In this document: positions 45,695 to 54,619 of the stretch, one piece after another
Position numbering within the stretch: position 1 is the first letter of the stretch
Layout: every line of letters starts with the position of its first letter
Assembly (NCBI RefSeq): GCF_000381265.1
Contig: NZ_KB906275.1
Span: forward strand, 23,823-87,822
DNA from: Curvibacter lanceolatus ATCC 14669
GTDB lineage: Bacteria > Pseudomonadota > Gammaproteobacteria > Burkholderiales > Burkholderiaceae_C
DNA length: 64,000 bases
Reading direction: 5' to 3'
The notes under the pieces: model-generated
The model's database searches: none
What the model was told of the DNA's origin: nothing
The model's input: the letters and a program-made list of their open reading frames with translations, nothing else
Made by a program: the position numbers and the translations under genes

Positions 45695-46561
45695 TCATTC
45701 GGCATGGCGCTTGTCGAAGTCCCACACGGCCTGGAAGCCCATGAGCTGGGTCAGGTCACTGAACGGCATCAGGGGCACTGTGCCACGGGCTGACGAGCCC
45801 TGGCGGCGCAGGCCCTGGTAGACCGCCTGCATGGCCTGGGTGGCCGCCAGCAGGGCGGTCACCGGGAAGATGGCGAGCTTGTAGCCGATGGACTCCAGAT
45901 CCGCCTGGCTCAGCACCGGGGTCCGCCCGCCTTCGACCATGTTGGCCAGCAGGGGCAGATCGAAGCTGCGCCCGATGGTGCGCATTTCTTCCTCGCTCTC
46001 GGGGGACTCGACGAACAGGATGTCGGCACCGGCACGGGCGTAGGCCTCGGCACGCCGCAAGGCCTCCGAGAGGCCCAGGGTGGTGCGCGCATCGGTGCGC
46101 GCGATGATCAGGAAGTCGCTCGACCGGCGGGCCTCGGCGGCGACGCGGATCTTGCGCACCATGTCCTCCATGGGCACCACCCTGCGGCCCGGCGTGTGGC
46201 CACATTTTTTCGGGAACTCCTGGTCTTCGAGCTGGATGCAGGCCGCGCCGGCGGCTTCATAGCCGCGCACGGTGTGTTGCACATTGAGCAGACCGCCGTA
46301 GCCGGTGTCGCCATCGGCGATCAAGGGTGTACGGGCCATGCCCGCCATGGCCTGAACCCGGCCCAGCATGTCGCTGTAGGTGGCCAGGCCTGCATCGGGC
46401 AGGCCCAGGTGGGATGCCACGGTGCCGAAGCCGGTCATGTACAACGCCTCGAAGCCCAGGCTGTCAGCCAGGCGCAGCGAGACCATGTCGTGCACGCCTG
46501 GCGCGATCACCAGGCCGGGTTGGGAGAGTCGTTGCTTGAGTGGGGCAATGGAAGCGGTCAT
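45695..46561 (-). CDS. Isocitrate lyase/PEP mutase family C-C lyase
   Basis: A 288-residue TIM-barrel enzyme. PLIADGDTGYGG, IQLEDQEFPKKCGHTPGR (KKCGH active loop) and IIARTDA are family marks shared with 2-methylisocitrate lyase (PrpB), dimethylmalate lyase and oxaloacetate decarboxylase. It splits a substituted malate or citrate-type acid. No prpC or prpD is nearby, so a true methylcitrate cycle is not shown, although the divergent regulator is PrpR-like. The two flanking Bug proteins suggest the acid is taken up from outside. Confidence 0.87.
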   Translation of the reverse strand: MTASIAPLKQRLSQPGLVIAPGVHDMVSLRLADSLGFEALYMTGFGTVASHLGLPDAGLATYSDMLGRVQAMAGMARTPLIADGDTGYGGLLNVQHTVRGYEAAGAACIQLEDQEFPKKCGHTPGRRVVPMEDMVRKIRVAAEARRSSDFLIIARTDARTTLGLSEALRRAEAYARAGADILFVESPESEEEMRTIGRSFDLPLLANMVEGGRTPVLSQADLESIGYKLAIFPVTALLAATQAMQAVYQGLRRQGSSARGTVPLMPFSDLTQLMGFQAVWDFDKRHAE

Positions 46562-46622
46562 GGTGGCTTTCAGAATCGGTGAAGTTGGATGGAACGGGTT
46601 CGGGGTGGGTGGATCAGCGCGT

Positions 46623-47603
46623 TCATTCGGCCTGGATGCCGCCGCGCTGGGCCACCTGGGCCCACTTGGCGGTCTCGGCCTGCAGGAAGCGGGCGAACTC
46701 CTCGGGCGGGGTCAGCACCACCTGGGCGCCCTGGGACGTCATCTGCTTTTGCAGGGCCGGGTCGGAGGTGATGCGACGCAGGTCGGCATTGATCTGCGCC
46801 ACCAGGGTCGGCGGCAGGCCGGCCGGGCCGAACAGCCCGTACCAGCTCAGAGACTCGACCTGGCCCAGGCCCAGTTCGCGAAAGCTCATGGCCTCGGGAA
46901 AGATCGGCATGCGCTCGGCGGCAGCGACGCCGATCACGCGCAGGTTGCCGGCCTGCACATGGGGCAATGCGGTGAGCACACTGGTCACGCCCAGCGGCAG
47001 GTGGCCGCCGATGATGTCGACCATGATGGGCGCCCCACCCTTGTAGGGCACGCCCTCGGTCTTGAGCTGGGCGGCCTGGCGCATCAACTCTCCGGTGAGG
47101 CGAGTTTGCCCCTCCGAGTAGCCGACGGCCATGGGCTCCTTGCGGGCCACCTCCAGCAGCTCGCGCAGATCTTTGTAAGGAGCCTTGGCCGAGACCACCA
47201 GGACCATGGGCGAATCAGCCAGGCGGGTGATGGGGGTGAAGGCCTTGGGGGTGTCGTAAGGCAGGACTTTCATGAGCACGGGGTTGATGGCGTGCGAGCC
47301 CACCACCATCAGCAGGGTGTGGCCGTCAGGGGCCTGCTTGGCCACGTACTGGGAGCCGATCACACCATTGGCCCCGGTGCGGTTGTCGACCATGACCGAG
47401 ACGCCCCATAGCTCGGACAGGCGCTGGGCCACGGTGCGGGCGACGATGTCGGTGCCACCCCCGGGCGAGTAGGGCACGACGATGGTCACGGGCTTGCTCG
47501 GCCAGCGGCCGGCTGGGGTGGGTGTCTGGGCCAAGGCCAGGCCGGGCAATCCGGCCGCTGCGGCGAGCAGCAGGGCGCGCCGATGAAATCCGCTGGGCGG
47601 CAT
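46623..47603 (-). CDS. Bug/TctC-family periplasmic solute-binding protein
   Basis: A 326-residue binding protein with signal peptide ALLLAAAAGLPGLALAQ and Bug loops WPSKPVTIVVPYSPGGGTD and NRTGANGVIGS. GGAG is nine bases before ATG 47603. First gene of the operon read from the sigma-54 promoter at 47645-47660. Probable carboxylate receptor for the substrate of the downstream lyase. Confidence 0.9.
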   Translation of the reverse strand: MPPSGFHRRALLLAAAAGLPGLALAQTPTPAGRWPSKPVTIVVPYSPGGGTDIVARTVAQRLSELWGVSVMVDNRTGANGVIGSQYVAKQAPDGHTLLMVVGSHAINPVLMKVLPYDTPKAFTPITRLADSPMVLVVSAKAPYKDLRELLEVARKEPMAVGYSEGQTRLTGELMRQAAQLKTEGVPYKGGAPIMVDIIGGHLPLGVTSVLTALPHVQAGNLRVIGVAAAERMPIFPEAMSFRELGLGQVESLSWYGLFGPAGLPPTLVAQINADLRRITSDPALQKQMTSQGAQVVLTPPEEFARFLQAETAKWAQVAQRGGIQAE

Positions 47604-47644
47604 GTTTGTCTCCTTTTTTTGGCAAGCGTGCTGCCTGCCCGGAT

Positions 47645-47660
47645 TGCAGGGCTTGTGCCA
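47645..47660 (-). promoter_or_regulatory. Sigma-54 promoter (-24/-12) for the Bug-lyase-Bug operon
   Basis: On the minus strand the sequence reads TGGCACAAGCCCTGCA, which matches TGGCAC-N5-TTGC in all but one base and keeps the invariant GG and GC at the right 10-base spacing. Transcription would start near 47634, giving a leader of about 30 bases before ATG 47603. A PrpR-like sigma-54 activator is encoded divergently. Confidence 0.72.
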
Positions 47661-47739
47661 GCCCTTGCGTGGACGCAAGTGCTTGTCACAACAGGGTTTT
47701 CAGGAAGCTGTCACCTGCGCTTCATGTCGCATGAAACAT

Positions 47740-47752
47740 CATTGCAACAATG
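47740..47752. promoter_or_regulatory. Inverted repeat, possible activator site upstream of the sigma-54 promoter
   Basis: CATTG-CAA-CAATG is a perfect palindrome 80 bases upstream of the sigma-54 promoter, a normal distance for an enhancer site. It is flanked by two ATGAAAC direct repeats (47731-47737, 47754-47760). Binding by the PrpR-like protein is inferred. Confidence 0.45.
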
Positions 47753-47777
47753 GATGAAACACCTTGCGAGGAATGCC

Positions 47778-49701
47778 ATGGCCCTGCCCCGTCTTTGTTT
47801 CATGAGCTACCGGGCCATCGGCGAGCGGGCGCAGCCCGTGTTGGCGGAGTACCGGCAACGCGCGGAGATCGAGGTGGTGGAGGGCAGTTTCGAGCGCACG
47901 CTGGACCTGGCACGCGAGCGGCTGGCGCGCGACAGCGTCGATGTTTTTGTGAGCGCAGGATCGAACGCCAGCCTGCTGCGCCAGCATCTGCAGGCCCCGG
48001 TGGCCACCATCCAGCTCACGGGCTTTGACATCCTCCAGGCCCTGATCGAGGCCCGCAGGAGCACCGGGCGCGTGGGCATCCTGACCTATGGGCACACCAT
48101 TCCGGAGCTGGACTCGGTGAAGGATTTGCTCAACATCGAGGTGCGCCAGCGCGCCTACCGGACACCGGAGGACGCACGCCAGACGCTGGCCTCGTTCCGG
48201 GCCGAAGGCTACCGGGTGGTGGTGGGTTCAAGCCTGGTCCTCGAACTGGCCCGCGAACTGGGGCTGCAGGGCATCCTGGCCTACTCGCTGGACAGCATCC
48301 GCCAGGGGTTTGAAAACGGGCTCGATCTGGCCCGGGTCCGGCAGTTGGAGAGCCGCCGGCATGCGCAGATCCACGGGGTGCTGCACCACCTGCAAGACGC
48401 GGTGCTGGCGGCCGACCGCGAGGGCCGGCTGATCGCCGCCAACCCCGCCATGCTCAAGGCGCTGGGCTGGCAGGGTGCACAGGCGCCACAGGGGCGCTTG
48501 GAGGCCCTTTGGCCCGAACTCGACTGGCCCGTCGGCGTGCCATTGCAGGCCCGCCAGAGCGTGTTGCGACTGCAGCAACGCGACTGGGTGGCCAACCTGA
48601 TGCCCTGGGAAGATGCCGGCGAAGTGATCGGTGCGACGCTCACCCTGTATGCGGCCACCGCCATCCACGAGGCCGACAACCGCCTGCGCATGCGCCAGCG
48701 CGAGGACCAGCGCAGCGCCCGGCATCGCTTCGAGGACCTGATCGGCGACAGCCCGCCCTGGCGCGTGGCCTGCGCCGAGGCGCGGCGCTTTGCCCCCCAC
48801 CGAGTTGCCGGTGCTGATCACCGGGGAGACCGGCACCGGCAAGGAGTTGATGGCCCAGGCCCTGCACAACGCCGGCCCGCGTGCCGGCCGACCTTTTGTG
48901 GCGGTCAACTGCGCTGCCCTGCCCGAGGGCCTGTTGGAAAGCGAGTTGTTCGGCCACGAGGACGGCGCTTTCACCGGGGCCCGGCGCGGCGGCCGACGCG
49001 GCCTGTTCGAACGGGCCCACACCGGCACCCTGTTTCTCGACGAGATCGGCGATATGCCCCTGCACCTGCAAAGCCGGCTGCTGCGGGTGTTGCAGGAGGG
49101 CGAGATCCAGCGCCTGGGGGCGGCTGCGCCGATCCCGGTGGATGTGCGGGTGCTGGCGGCAACTCACCAACCCTTGCACGACTGGGTGCAGCAGGGCCGC
49201 TTCCGGGCCGATCTCTACTACCGGCTGGAGGTGCTGCGCCTGGCGCTGCCGCCCTTGCGCGACCGGGCCGGTGATCTGGACCGGCTGGCCACGGCGCTGC
49301 TGGGCCAGAGTCTGCGCCGCCAGGGTCTGGCCTGGCCCGCGGCCGAAGTGCTGCGACGGGCCAACCCGCCCTGGCAAGGCCATTCATGGCCCGGCAATGT
49401 GCGGGAGTTGAGCAATCTCATGGACCGGCTGGCAGTGGCACTGCGTGGCGCGCCCAGCCCCGACACGGTGAGCTGGGCGTCCTTGGCTGACTTATGGCCC
49501 CGCCCGTCCCTGGTGCCGGCCAGAACCACGCCAGGCAGCCGCTCGAATGGCACGGCTCACCCCGACGAGCGGGCGACGCTTGCCCGCCAAGCCCTGGAAC
49601 AGCATCGGGGCCGCCACCAGGACGCCGCCCGCGCCCTGGGCGTGAGCCGGGCCACGCTGTGGCGATGGCTGAACCAGGGCCCCCGGCAAGCCGGCCCATG
49701 A
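47778..49701 (+). pseudogene. PrpR-like sigma-54 activator, frameshifted at a C tract
   Basis: Read with one base removed, this is a 640-residue enhancer-binding protein: PrpR_N sensor (1-200, ending LESRR), PAS (about 205-300), AAA+ domain with [14 protein letters not shown] (RpoN contact) and FLDEIGDMP, and a Fis-type HTH at the end ([17 protein letters not shown]). The break is in six C residues at 48793-48798: upstream frame reads RRFAP, downstream frame resumes [10 protein letters not shown]. One extra C explains it; every other element is intact, including GAGGA before ATG 47778. So either sequencing error, a recent mutation, or phase variation. Confidence 0.85.
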
Positions 49702-49971
49702 AGCCCACGGGGCTGGCCCCTCACACCCAGGCCCTCACACCCAGCCCTTCTCAGCGCCGCTGCGCACATGCACAAGGCGCGCCCGCAGCCCATGTGTTCG
49801 AACCCATGACGGGCCTTCGGCTTTGAGCCCCCGTCCCGGGCACCGACACCTCAACAAAGGCCCGGGCAACGCGCCGGAGCGCTCCCTGCCCTGCCCGCTC
49901 AGCACCGTGGCCTCGTCCATCTCTGCAGCTGACACCCCCGCCTTGGTCCTCCATCAAGGCCCCATCGGGGC
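49702..49971. other. Intergenic region before the GntR gene
   Basis: No gene or clear terminator is seen. The sequence is GC-rich except close to the GntR promoter. The open frames on both strands show no family features. Confidence 0.5.
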
Positions 49972-50007
49972 TTGCGCAATTCTGTTTTGAACCTAGAATA
50001 AGTTCTA
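49972..50007 (+). promoter_or_regulatory. GntR gene promoter with overlapping palindromic operator
   Basis: TTGCGC (49972-49977), 16-base spacer, TAGAAT (49994-49999). The -10 hexamer is half of the palindrome TAGAA-TAAG-TTCTA (49994-50007). Start of transcription would be near 50006, only about six bases before ATG 50012, which has no ribosome-binding site. The mRNA may be leaderless and the regulator may repress itself. Confidence 0.55.
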
Positions 50008-50011
50008 ACCT

Positions 50012-50761
50012 ATGAATAAAGACCTATCCAATAACACTTCGGAGCCCTTGTACCGGCAGGTCAGCGAACGTCTGCTTTCAGAGATCCAGGCCGGTCAGTG
50101 GGCCGTGGGTTCGGTCCTGCCCAAAGAGGTGGACCTGGCCAAACTGCTGAGCGTGAGCCGCGTGACGCTGCGCCAGGCGTTGGACATTCTTGAAAAAGGC
50201 GGCGTGATCCGGCGGGTGAGAAAGCTCGGCACCCAGGTCATCGCCCAGGACATGGCCAAGCGCTACACCCAGCGCATGGACAACCTGGACAACATCCTGC
50301 GCCTGGCCGGTCAGACCGCCTTGCGTGTCACCGGGTTGGCCACCGTCCAGGGCACGCCCGACGAAGGCCTGCGCGATCACCAAAGCGTGACGGGCCACTG
50401 GCTGGCGGTGACCGGGGTCCGCCATCTGCGCGGCTCGAACACCCTCTCGACCTGGACCCAGGTTTTTCTGGACAACAAGTTCGCCGGCGTCGCCCCCTTG
50501 CTGGAGCAGGAGGTGGACTCGGTCTATCAGGTGGTCGAGCAGGTCTACGGTCTGAGCGTGCATGGCATCGCCCACCGCATCAGCGCCTGCGTGCTGGACG
50601 AGCCTCTGGCCCGGGTCCTGGGCCTGCCGGTGGGCTCAGCCGGCCTGCAGGTCCAGGCCTGGCTGACGGCAGCGGACGGGACGCTGATCGAGTACGTCCG
50701 CTCCGTTCACAACCCCGATCTGATCTCGATCGAGATCCAGACCCAACGCGAGCCGGGCTGA
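50012..50761 (+). CDS. GntR-family transcriptional regulator, HutC/UTRA type
   Basis: A 249-residue repressor-type protein. The N-terminal winged HTH is EPLYRQVSERLLSEIQAGQW to SVSRVTLRQALDILEKGGVI, and a UTRA effector domain covers about 90-245 (LEQEVDSVYQVVEQVYG, YVRSVHNPDLISIEI). UTRA domains bind small acids, sugars or amino acids. It is the first gene before dienelactone hydrolase, SDR and Bug genes in the same direction, which it probably controls. No Shine-Dalgarno is present. Confidence 0.9.
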   Translation: MNKDLSNNTSEPLYRQVSERLLSEIQAGQWAVGSVLPKEVDLAKLLSVSRVTLRQALDILEKGGVIRRVRKLGTQVIAQDMAKRYTQRMDNLDNILRLAGQTALRVTGLATVQGTPDEGLRDHQSVTGHWLAVTGVRHLRGSNTLSTWTQVFLDNKFAGVAPLLEQEVDSVYQVVEQVYGLSVHGIAHRISACVLDEPLARVLGLPVGSAGLQVQAWLTAADGTLIEYVRSVHNPDLISIEIQTQREPG

Positions 50762-50798
50762 GGCGCCCGCAACGCACCCGCACTCTCAAGGAGAACCC

Positions 50799-51482
50799 AT
50801 GAACACCATCGAACTTCTGACCGACGACGGTCTACACCTCCCCGCCCTGCATGTGCCCTGCCCCACCGGGCCGGGTCGGCCGCTGATCCTGATCCAGGAG
50901 ATTTTCGGCATCAATGGGGCCATGCGCCAAGCGGCGCAGGCCTGGGCTGCCGAAGGCTTCGAGGTTCTGTGCCCCGATCTGTTTGCTCGCCAGGAACGCG
51001 GGGTCGAACTCGATCCCCGCCTGCCGGCGGACTTCCAGCGCGGGGTGACGCTCATGCAGGGGCTGGACCAGGAACGCGCCGTGGCCGATCTCGATGCAGC
51101 CCGCCAATGGTTGGCCCGCCAGGACGCCCAGCGGCCCGTGTGCGCGCTGGGCTACTGCCTGGGCGGCCGCCTGGCCGTGATGATGGCGCTGACCACCCCC
51201 ATTGCCGCCAGTGTGAGCTATTACGGTGTGGGCCTGGAAGGCCTGATTCCCGACACCCCCGTGAAATCGGCCCCCTGCCTGCTGCACATCGCCGAAAACG
51301 ATGCCTTCGTGCCAGCCGAGGCACGGGACACGATCGTGCGGCGCGCGGGCCTGCAGCAGGACATGCCGGTCCACATCTATGCCGGTTGCGACCACGCATT
51401 CGCCCGCCCCGATGGCGAGCACTTCCAGGCCGAAGCGGCTGAGCTGGCCCGACAACGCACCCTGGCTTTTCTGCGCGCCTGA
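50799..51482 (+). CDS. Dienelactone hydrolase
   Basis: A 227-residue alpha/beta hydrolase with the cysteine nucleophile of this family: LGYCLGGRLAV. Asp in IAENDAFVPA and His in GCDHAFARPDG complete the triad. AAGGAGAA precedes ATG 50799. The enzyme opens dienelactones of the modified ortho pathway to maleylacetate; paralogues act on other lactones. No chlorocatechol dioxygenase is nearby, so the true substrate is open. Confidence 0.9.
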   Translation: MNTIELLTDDGLHLPALHVPCPTGPGRPLILIQEIFGINGAMRQAAQAWAAEGFEVLCPDLFARQERGVELDPRLPADFQRGVTLMQGLDQERAVADLDAARQWLARQDAQRPVCALGYCLGGRLAVMMALTTPIAASVSYYGVGLEGLIPDTPVKSAPCLLHIAENDAFVPAEARDTIVRRAGLQQDMPVHIYAGCDHAFARPDGEHFQAEAAELARQRTLAFLRA

Positions 51483-51505
51483 GGCCCGGCGCCGCGGAGC
51501 ACCCC

Positions 51506-52255
51506 ATGCAGTTCCAGAACCAGACCGTCGTGGTCACCGGGGCAGCCCAAGGCATCGGCCTGGCGATCGCCTCCACCTTCGCCCGGGCGGGGGCCCGGGT
51601 CGCCATGGCCGATGTCGACGGCCCGCAACTGGCACTGGCGGCCCGCTCGCTCGAACGGCAGGGAGGGCAGGTGCGCCCGTATGTGGCCGATGTCAGCGAC
51701 GAACAGTCCATGCAGGAACTGGCGGCGGCCACGGCCCGTGAGCTGGGCGATTGCCGCGTCCTGGTGAGCAATGCCGGCATCCTGCTGCGTGGCTCGATCG
51801 ACGACGCCGATGCCGTGCTGCAATGGCACCGGACTTTGCAGGTCAACCTCAGTGGCTGCTTCCACTTGGCCCGGGCCTATGTGCCACAGCTGCGGCGGCA
51901 GGCGGGCAATCTGGTCAACATCGCATCGGTCCATGCGCTGGTGGCCATCCGCAATTCAGCCGCCTATACCGCGTCCAAGGGCGGCCTCAAGCAGCTGACC
52001 CAAGCCTTGGCCCTGGAGCTGGGAGCCGATGGGGTCCGGGTCAATGCCGTTGCGCCCGGCATCACGGAAACCGACATGACCGAGTCGACACGGCGCGACC
52101 CCAAGGCCTTGGCGGCCTTTCTCGCCCGGGTCCCGCTGGGTCGGACTGTCAGCCCCCAGGACGTGGCCCATGCTGTGGCCTTCCTGGCGTCGGAGCAGGC
52201 GAGCTGCATCACCGGGGTCACTCTCGCGGTCGATGGCGGCTACTGCGCCTCGTAG
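51506..52255 (+). CDS. Short-chain dehydrogenase/reductase
   Basis: A 249-residue classical SDR. VVTGAAQGIGLAIA (TGxxxGIG), VSNAGILLRG (NAG), catalytic serine in VNIASVHAL and YTASK are all present. It ends with the family-typical TGVTLAVDGGYCAS. NAD or NADP cannot be decided firmly, but Asp after strand 2 (MADVDG) favours NAD. Lies between dienelactone hydrolase and a Bug gene. Confidence 0.92.
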   Translation: MQFQNQTVVVTGAAQGIGLAIASTFARAGARVAMADVDGPQLALAARSLERQGGQVRPYVADVSDEQSMQELAAATARELGDCRVLVSNAGILLRGSIDDADAVLQWHRTLQVNLSGCFHLARAYVPQLRRQAGNLVNIASVHALVAIRNSAAYTASKGGLKQLTQALALELGADGVRVNAVAPGITETDMTESTRRDPKALAAFLARVPLGRTVSPQDVAHAVAFLASEQASCITGVTLAVDGGYCAS

Positions 52256-52292
52256 TGTTTTCTGTCTTTCCACCCCCGCAACAGGAGTCACC

Positions 52293-53276
52293 ATGACCAC
52301 TCGCAGACACCTCCTCCGCGCCGCAGCCGCCGGCAGCCTCAGCCCCTGGCTGGCACACCCGGCATGGGCTGAGCGACTCAAGTCCACCAAGCTCGTCGTC
52401 GGCTTCGCCCCAGGCGGCACCACCGATCTGGTGGCCCGTCGCGTGGCCGAGAAAATGGGCGGCAGCTTCGCCGAGACGGCCATCGTGGACAACCGCTCGG
52501 GCGCCGGTGGCCAGATTGCCTGCACCGTCGTCAAGGCTGCCGCTGCGGACGGCCAGACCCTGCTGTGCACGCCTTACTCGTGCATGGTGATCTACCCCTT
52601 CGTCTACTCGAAGCTTGGATACGACCCGGTGGCCGACTTCACCCCCGTGGGCATCGCCGCGACCACCACCCAGGCCATGGCGGTCGGGCCCCTGGTGCCA
52701 GCCAGCGTCAAGAACGTCCAAGACTACGTGGCCTGGGTGCGCCAGAACCCCCAGCACAACACCTATGGCTCACCGGCCGCCGGCTCGACCTCGCATTTTC
52801 TGGGCGCCTTGCTCGGCATCGAATCGCATTTGCCCCTGACCCAGGTGCCCTACCGGGGCGCCGTTCCTGGCATCACCGATCTGGTTGCAGGCCAATTGGC
52901 GGTGATGTTCACCACGACGGGCGACCTGCTGCCGCATTACAAGGCCGGCAAGTTGCGCCTGTTGGCAACGTCAGGGACCCGGCGCTCGACCTTTGCCCCC
53001 GAGGTGCCAACCTTTTCGGAGCAGGGCTTTGCCAACCTGACCAGTGAGGAGTGGTTCGGCCTCTATGCCCCGGCCAAGACCCCGGCCGGGCTGGTGCAGG
53101 CAGCCAACACCAGCCTGCGCACCGCCCTGCAGGACAAGGCCGTGATCGACTCGCTGGCCGGCGTGGGCCTGGTGCCCACCCCTTCCTCCCCCGAGGAGAT
53201 GGCGGAATCCCAACGCAGCCAGGCTTTGCGCTGGGGCCCGTTGGTCAAGAAGATCGGCTTCACAGCAGATTCCTGA
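52293..53276 (+). CDS. Bug/TctC-family periplasmic solute-binding protein
   Basis: A 327-residue binding protein. The N-terminus looks like a twin-arginine-type signal (TTRRHLLRAAAAGSLSPWLA), then LVVGFAPGGTTDLVARR and NRSGAGGQIA ligand loops. AGGAG lies seven bases before ATG 52293. The third such receptor in the window, closing the GntR cluster. No TctAB genes accompany it. Confidence 0.9.
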   Translation: MTTRRHLLRAAAAGSLSPWLAHPAWAERLKSTKLVVGFAPGGTTDLVARRVAEKMGGSFAETAIVDNRSGAGGQIACTVVKAAAADGQTLLCTPYSCMVIYPFVYSKLGYDPVADFTPVGIAATTTQAMAVGPLVPASVKNVQDYVAWVRQNPQHNTYGSPAAGSTSHFLGALLGIESHLPLTQVPYRGAVPGITDLVAGQLAVMFTTTGDLLPHYKAGKLRLLATSGTRRSTFAPEVPTFSEQGFANLTSEEWFGLYAPAKTPAGLVQAANTSLRTALQDKAVIDSLAGVGLVPTPSSPEEMAESQRSQALRWGPLVKKIGFTADS

Positions 53277-53845
53277 GGCAGGGCTTGCAACTGGCCCCGC
53301 CCTGAGGGAAGCACCCGCCTGGCACCTGGCGCAGTCGCGGACTCAGCGGCCTGCAAGGTGTCGCAAAGCCGTCTTTTAGGGTGGGGATGCTGGGCAGGCC
53401 AGGTCTGGCCTGCCCAGGGCGGAAAAATGACTGTTCATGAGCGCTCGCCCGATGGACTCCCTGGTTGCGGTCACGCCTGGCTGGACCTGGCCCTGCTTCC
53501 CCACAAACCGGTCGTTGAACTGACGCATGCGCCATTCCAGTTCGTCCGAGGGCACCTCATATGCCGTTGGGGAGCGGATCGCAAGGTCATTCAGCCATTC
53601 GCAGGCCGGAGCTCTGCCCCATACGCTGAGTCAATTCGGATGTCCACTTGGTGCTCGGCGCTCGACCGGCCGTTTCGGAAACACCCTCGCACACAGAAAG
53701 CCCGCCAGCGCCCAAACTTTGGGGGACTTTGGACGATGGGCCCGCCTGGCCACTGCAGGCCGCTGCAGCCCGGATGGACCCGGCCGCAGTAACGACCCAG
53801 TGGCCTACCGTGGGCCGTGAGCATGGGTGTGCTGGCGGACGCAGC
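53277..53845. other. Intergenic region with a gene remnant
   Basis: No intact gene is seen. The stretch 53481-53590 is a fragment of a GNAT gene (listed separately). The rest looks like decayed coding DNA or spacer. Confidence 0.6.
53481..53590 (-). pseudogene. Truncated, frameshifted copy of the GNAT acetyltransferase N-terminus
   Basis: Read on the minus strand, this encodes AIRSPTAYEVPSDELEWRMR then QFNDRFVGKQGQVQP, which aligns with AIYTPSAEEVQSGELGRRLR then QFNYRVVGEYGQVQP of the intact GNAT gene at 60733-61155. A start ATG (53588-53590) exists but about four bases are missing after it, putting it out of frame, and the acetyl-CoA-binding half is absent. So a remnant of a second gene copy. 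Confidence 0.75.
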
Positions 53846-54619
53846 TCACGCCACCACCCCCAGGCAGGCCCCGACACCGGCCGTGACGGCCATGGCGGCC
53901 GCGCCCCAGAAGGTGACGCGAGCGATGCCGCCCCACACCCGCGCACCGCCTGCCCAGGCCGAGAGCGTGCCCAAGGCCGCCAGAAAGGCCAGGGACGTCA
54001 GCGCGACCCAGAAGATCAGCTGGGCGGGCGCTGCGGCGGCGGCCACGGCCATCGGCAAGGCCGCACCGACCGTGAAGCTGGCGGCAGAGGCCAGGGCGGC
54101 CTGGGTGGGGCGGGCGCGGGCCGCTGCGTCCAGCCCCAGCTCATCGCGGCCATGCGCGGCCAGGGCGTCGTGGGCCATCAGTTGGGCCGCCACCTGATCG
54201 GCCAGGGCCGGGGCCAGTCCCCGGGCCACATACAGGCCGGCGAGTTCGCGCTGCTCGCCGCCCGGGTCGTTTTTGAGTTCGGCGCGCTCGCGCGCCAGGT
54301 CGGCGTTCTCGGTGTCTTGCTGCGAGTGGACGGACACGAACTCGCCGGCGGCCATTGACATCGCCCCCGCAATCAGCCCCGAGGCACAGCTCAGGAGGAT
54401 GGTGCGGTGCTCTGCGCCGGCGGCGGCCACACCCAGCGCCAGGCTGGCGGTGGAGACGATGCCGTCATTGGCCCCCAGCACGGCGGCCCGCAGCCAGCCG
54501 ATGCGATCGTTGTGGTGCTGCTCGGCATGGCGCCGCGCTGTGGGCAGGTGCCAGCTTGGGTGCGGCTTAGGGTCTGCCTGTCCCGTCGCCCTTGCCCCCG
54601 CCTGCCAGCGGCGACTCAT
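53846..54619 (-). CDS. VIT-family (Ccc1/VIT1-like) Fe/Mn transporter
   Basis: A 257-residue membrane protein. [20 protein letters not shown] is the family opening, followed by a helix with [20 protein letters not shown], a cytoplasmic loop rich in charged residues (about 115-190) and three more helices at the end. VIT proteins move Fe(II) or Mn(II) out of the cytoplasm. ATG 54619 overlaps the small upstream gene by four bases, and AAGGGCG lies ahead. An N-terminal 35-residue extension is not part of the family core. Confidence 0.9.
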   Translation of the reverse strand: MSRRWQAGARATGQADPKPHPSWHLPTARRHAEQHHNDRIGWLRAAVLGANDGIVSTASLALGVAAAGAEHRTILLSCASGLIAGAMSMAAGEFVSVHSQQDTENADLARERAELKNDPGGEQRELAGLYVARGLAPALADQVAAQLMAHDALAAHGRDELGLDAAARARPTQAALASAASFTVGAALPMAVAAAAAPAQLIFWVALTSLAFLAALGTLSAWAGGARVWGGIARVTFWGAAAMAVTAGVGACLGVVA

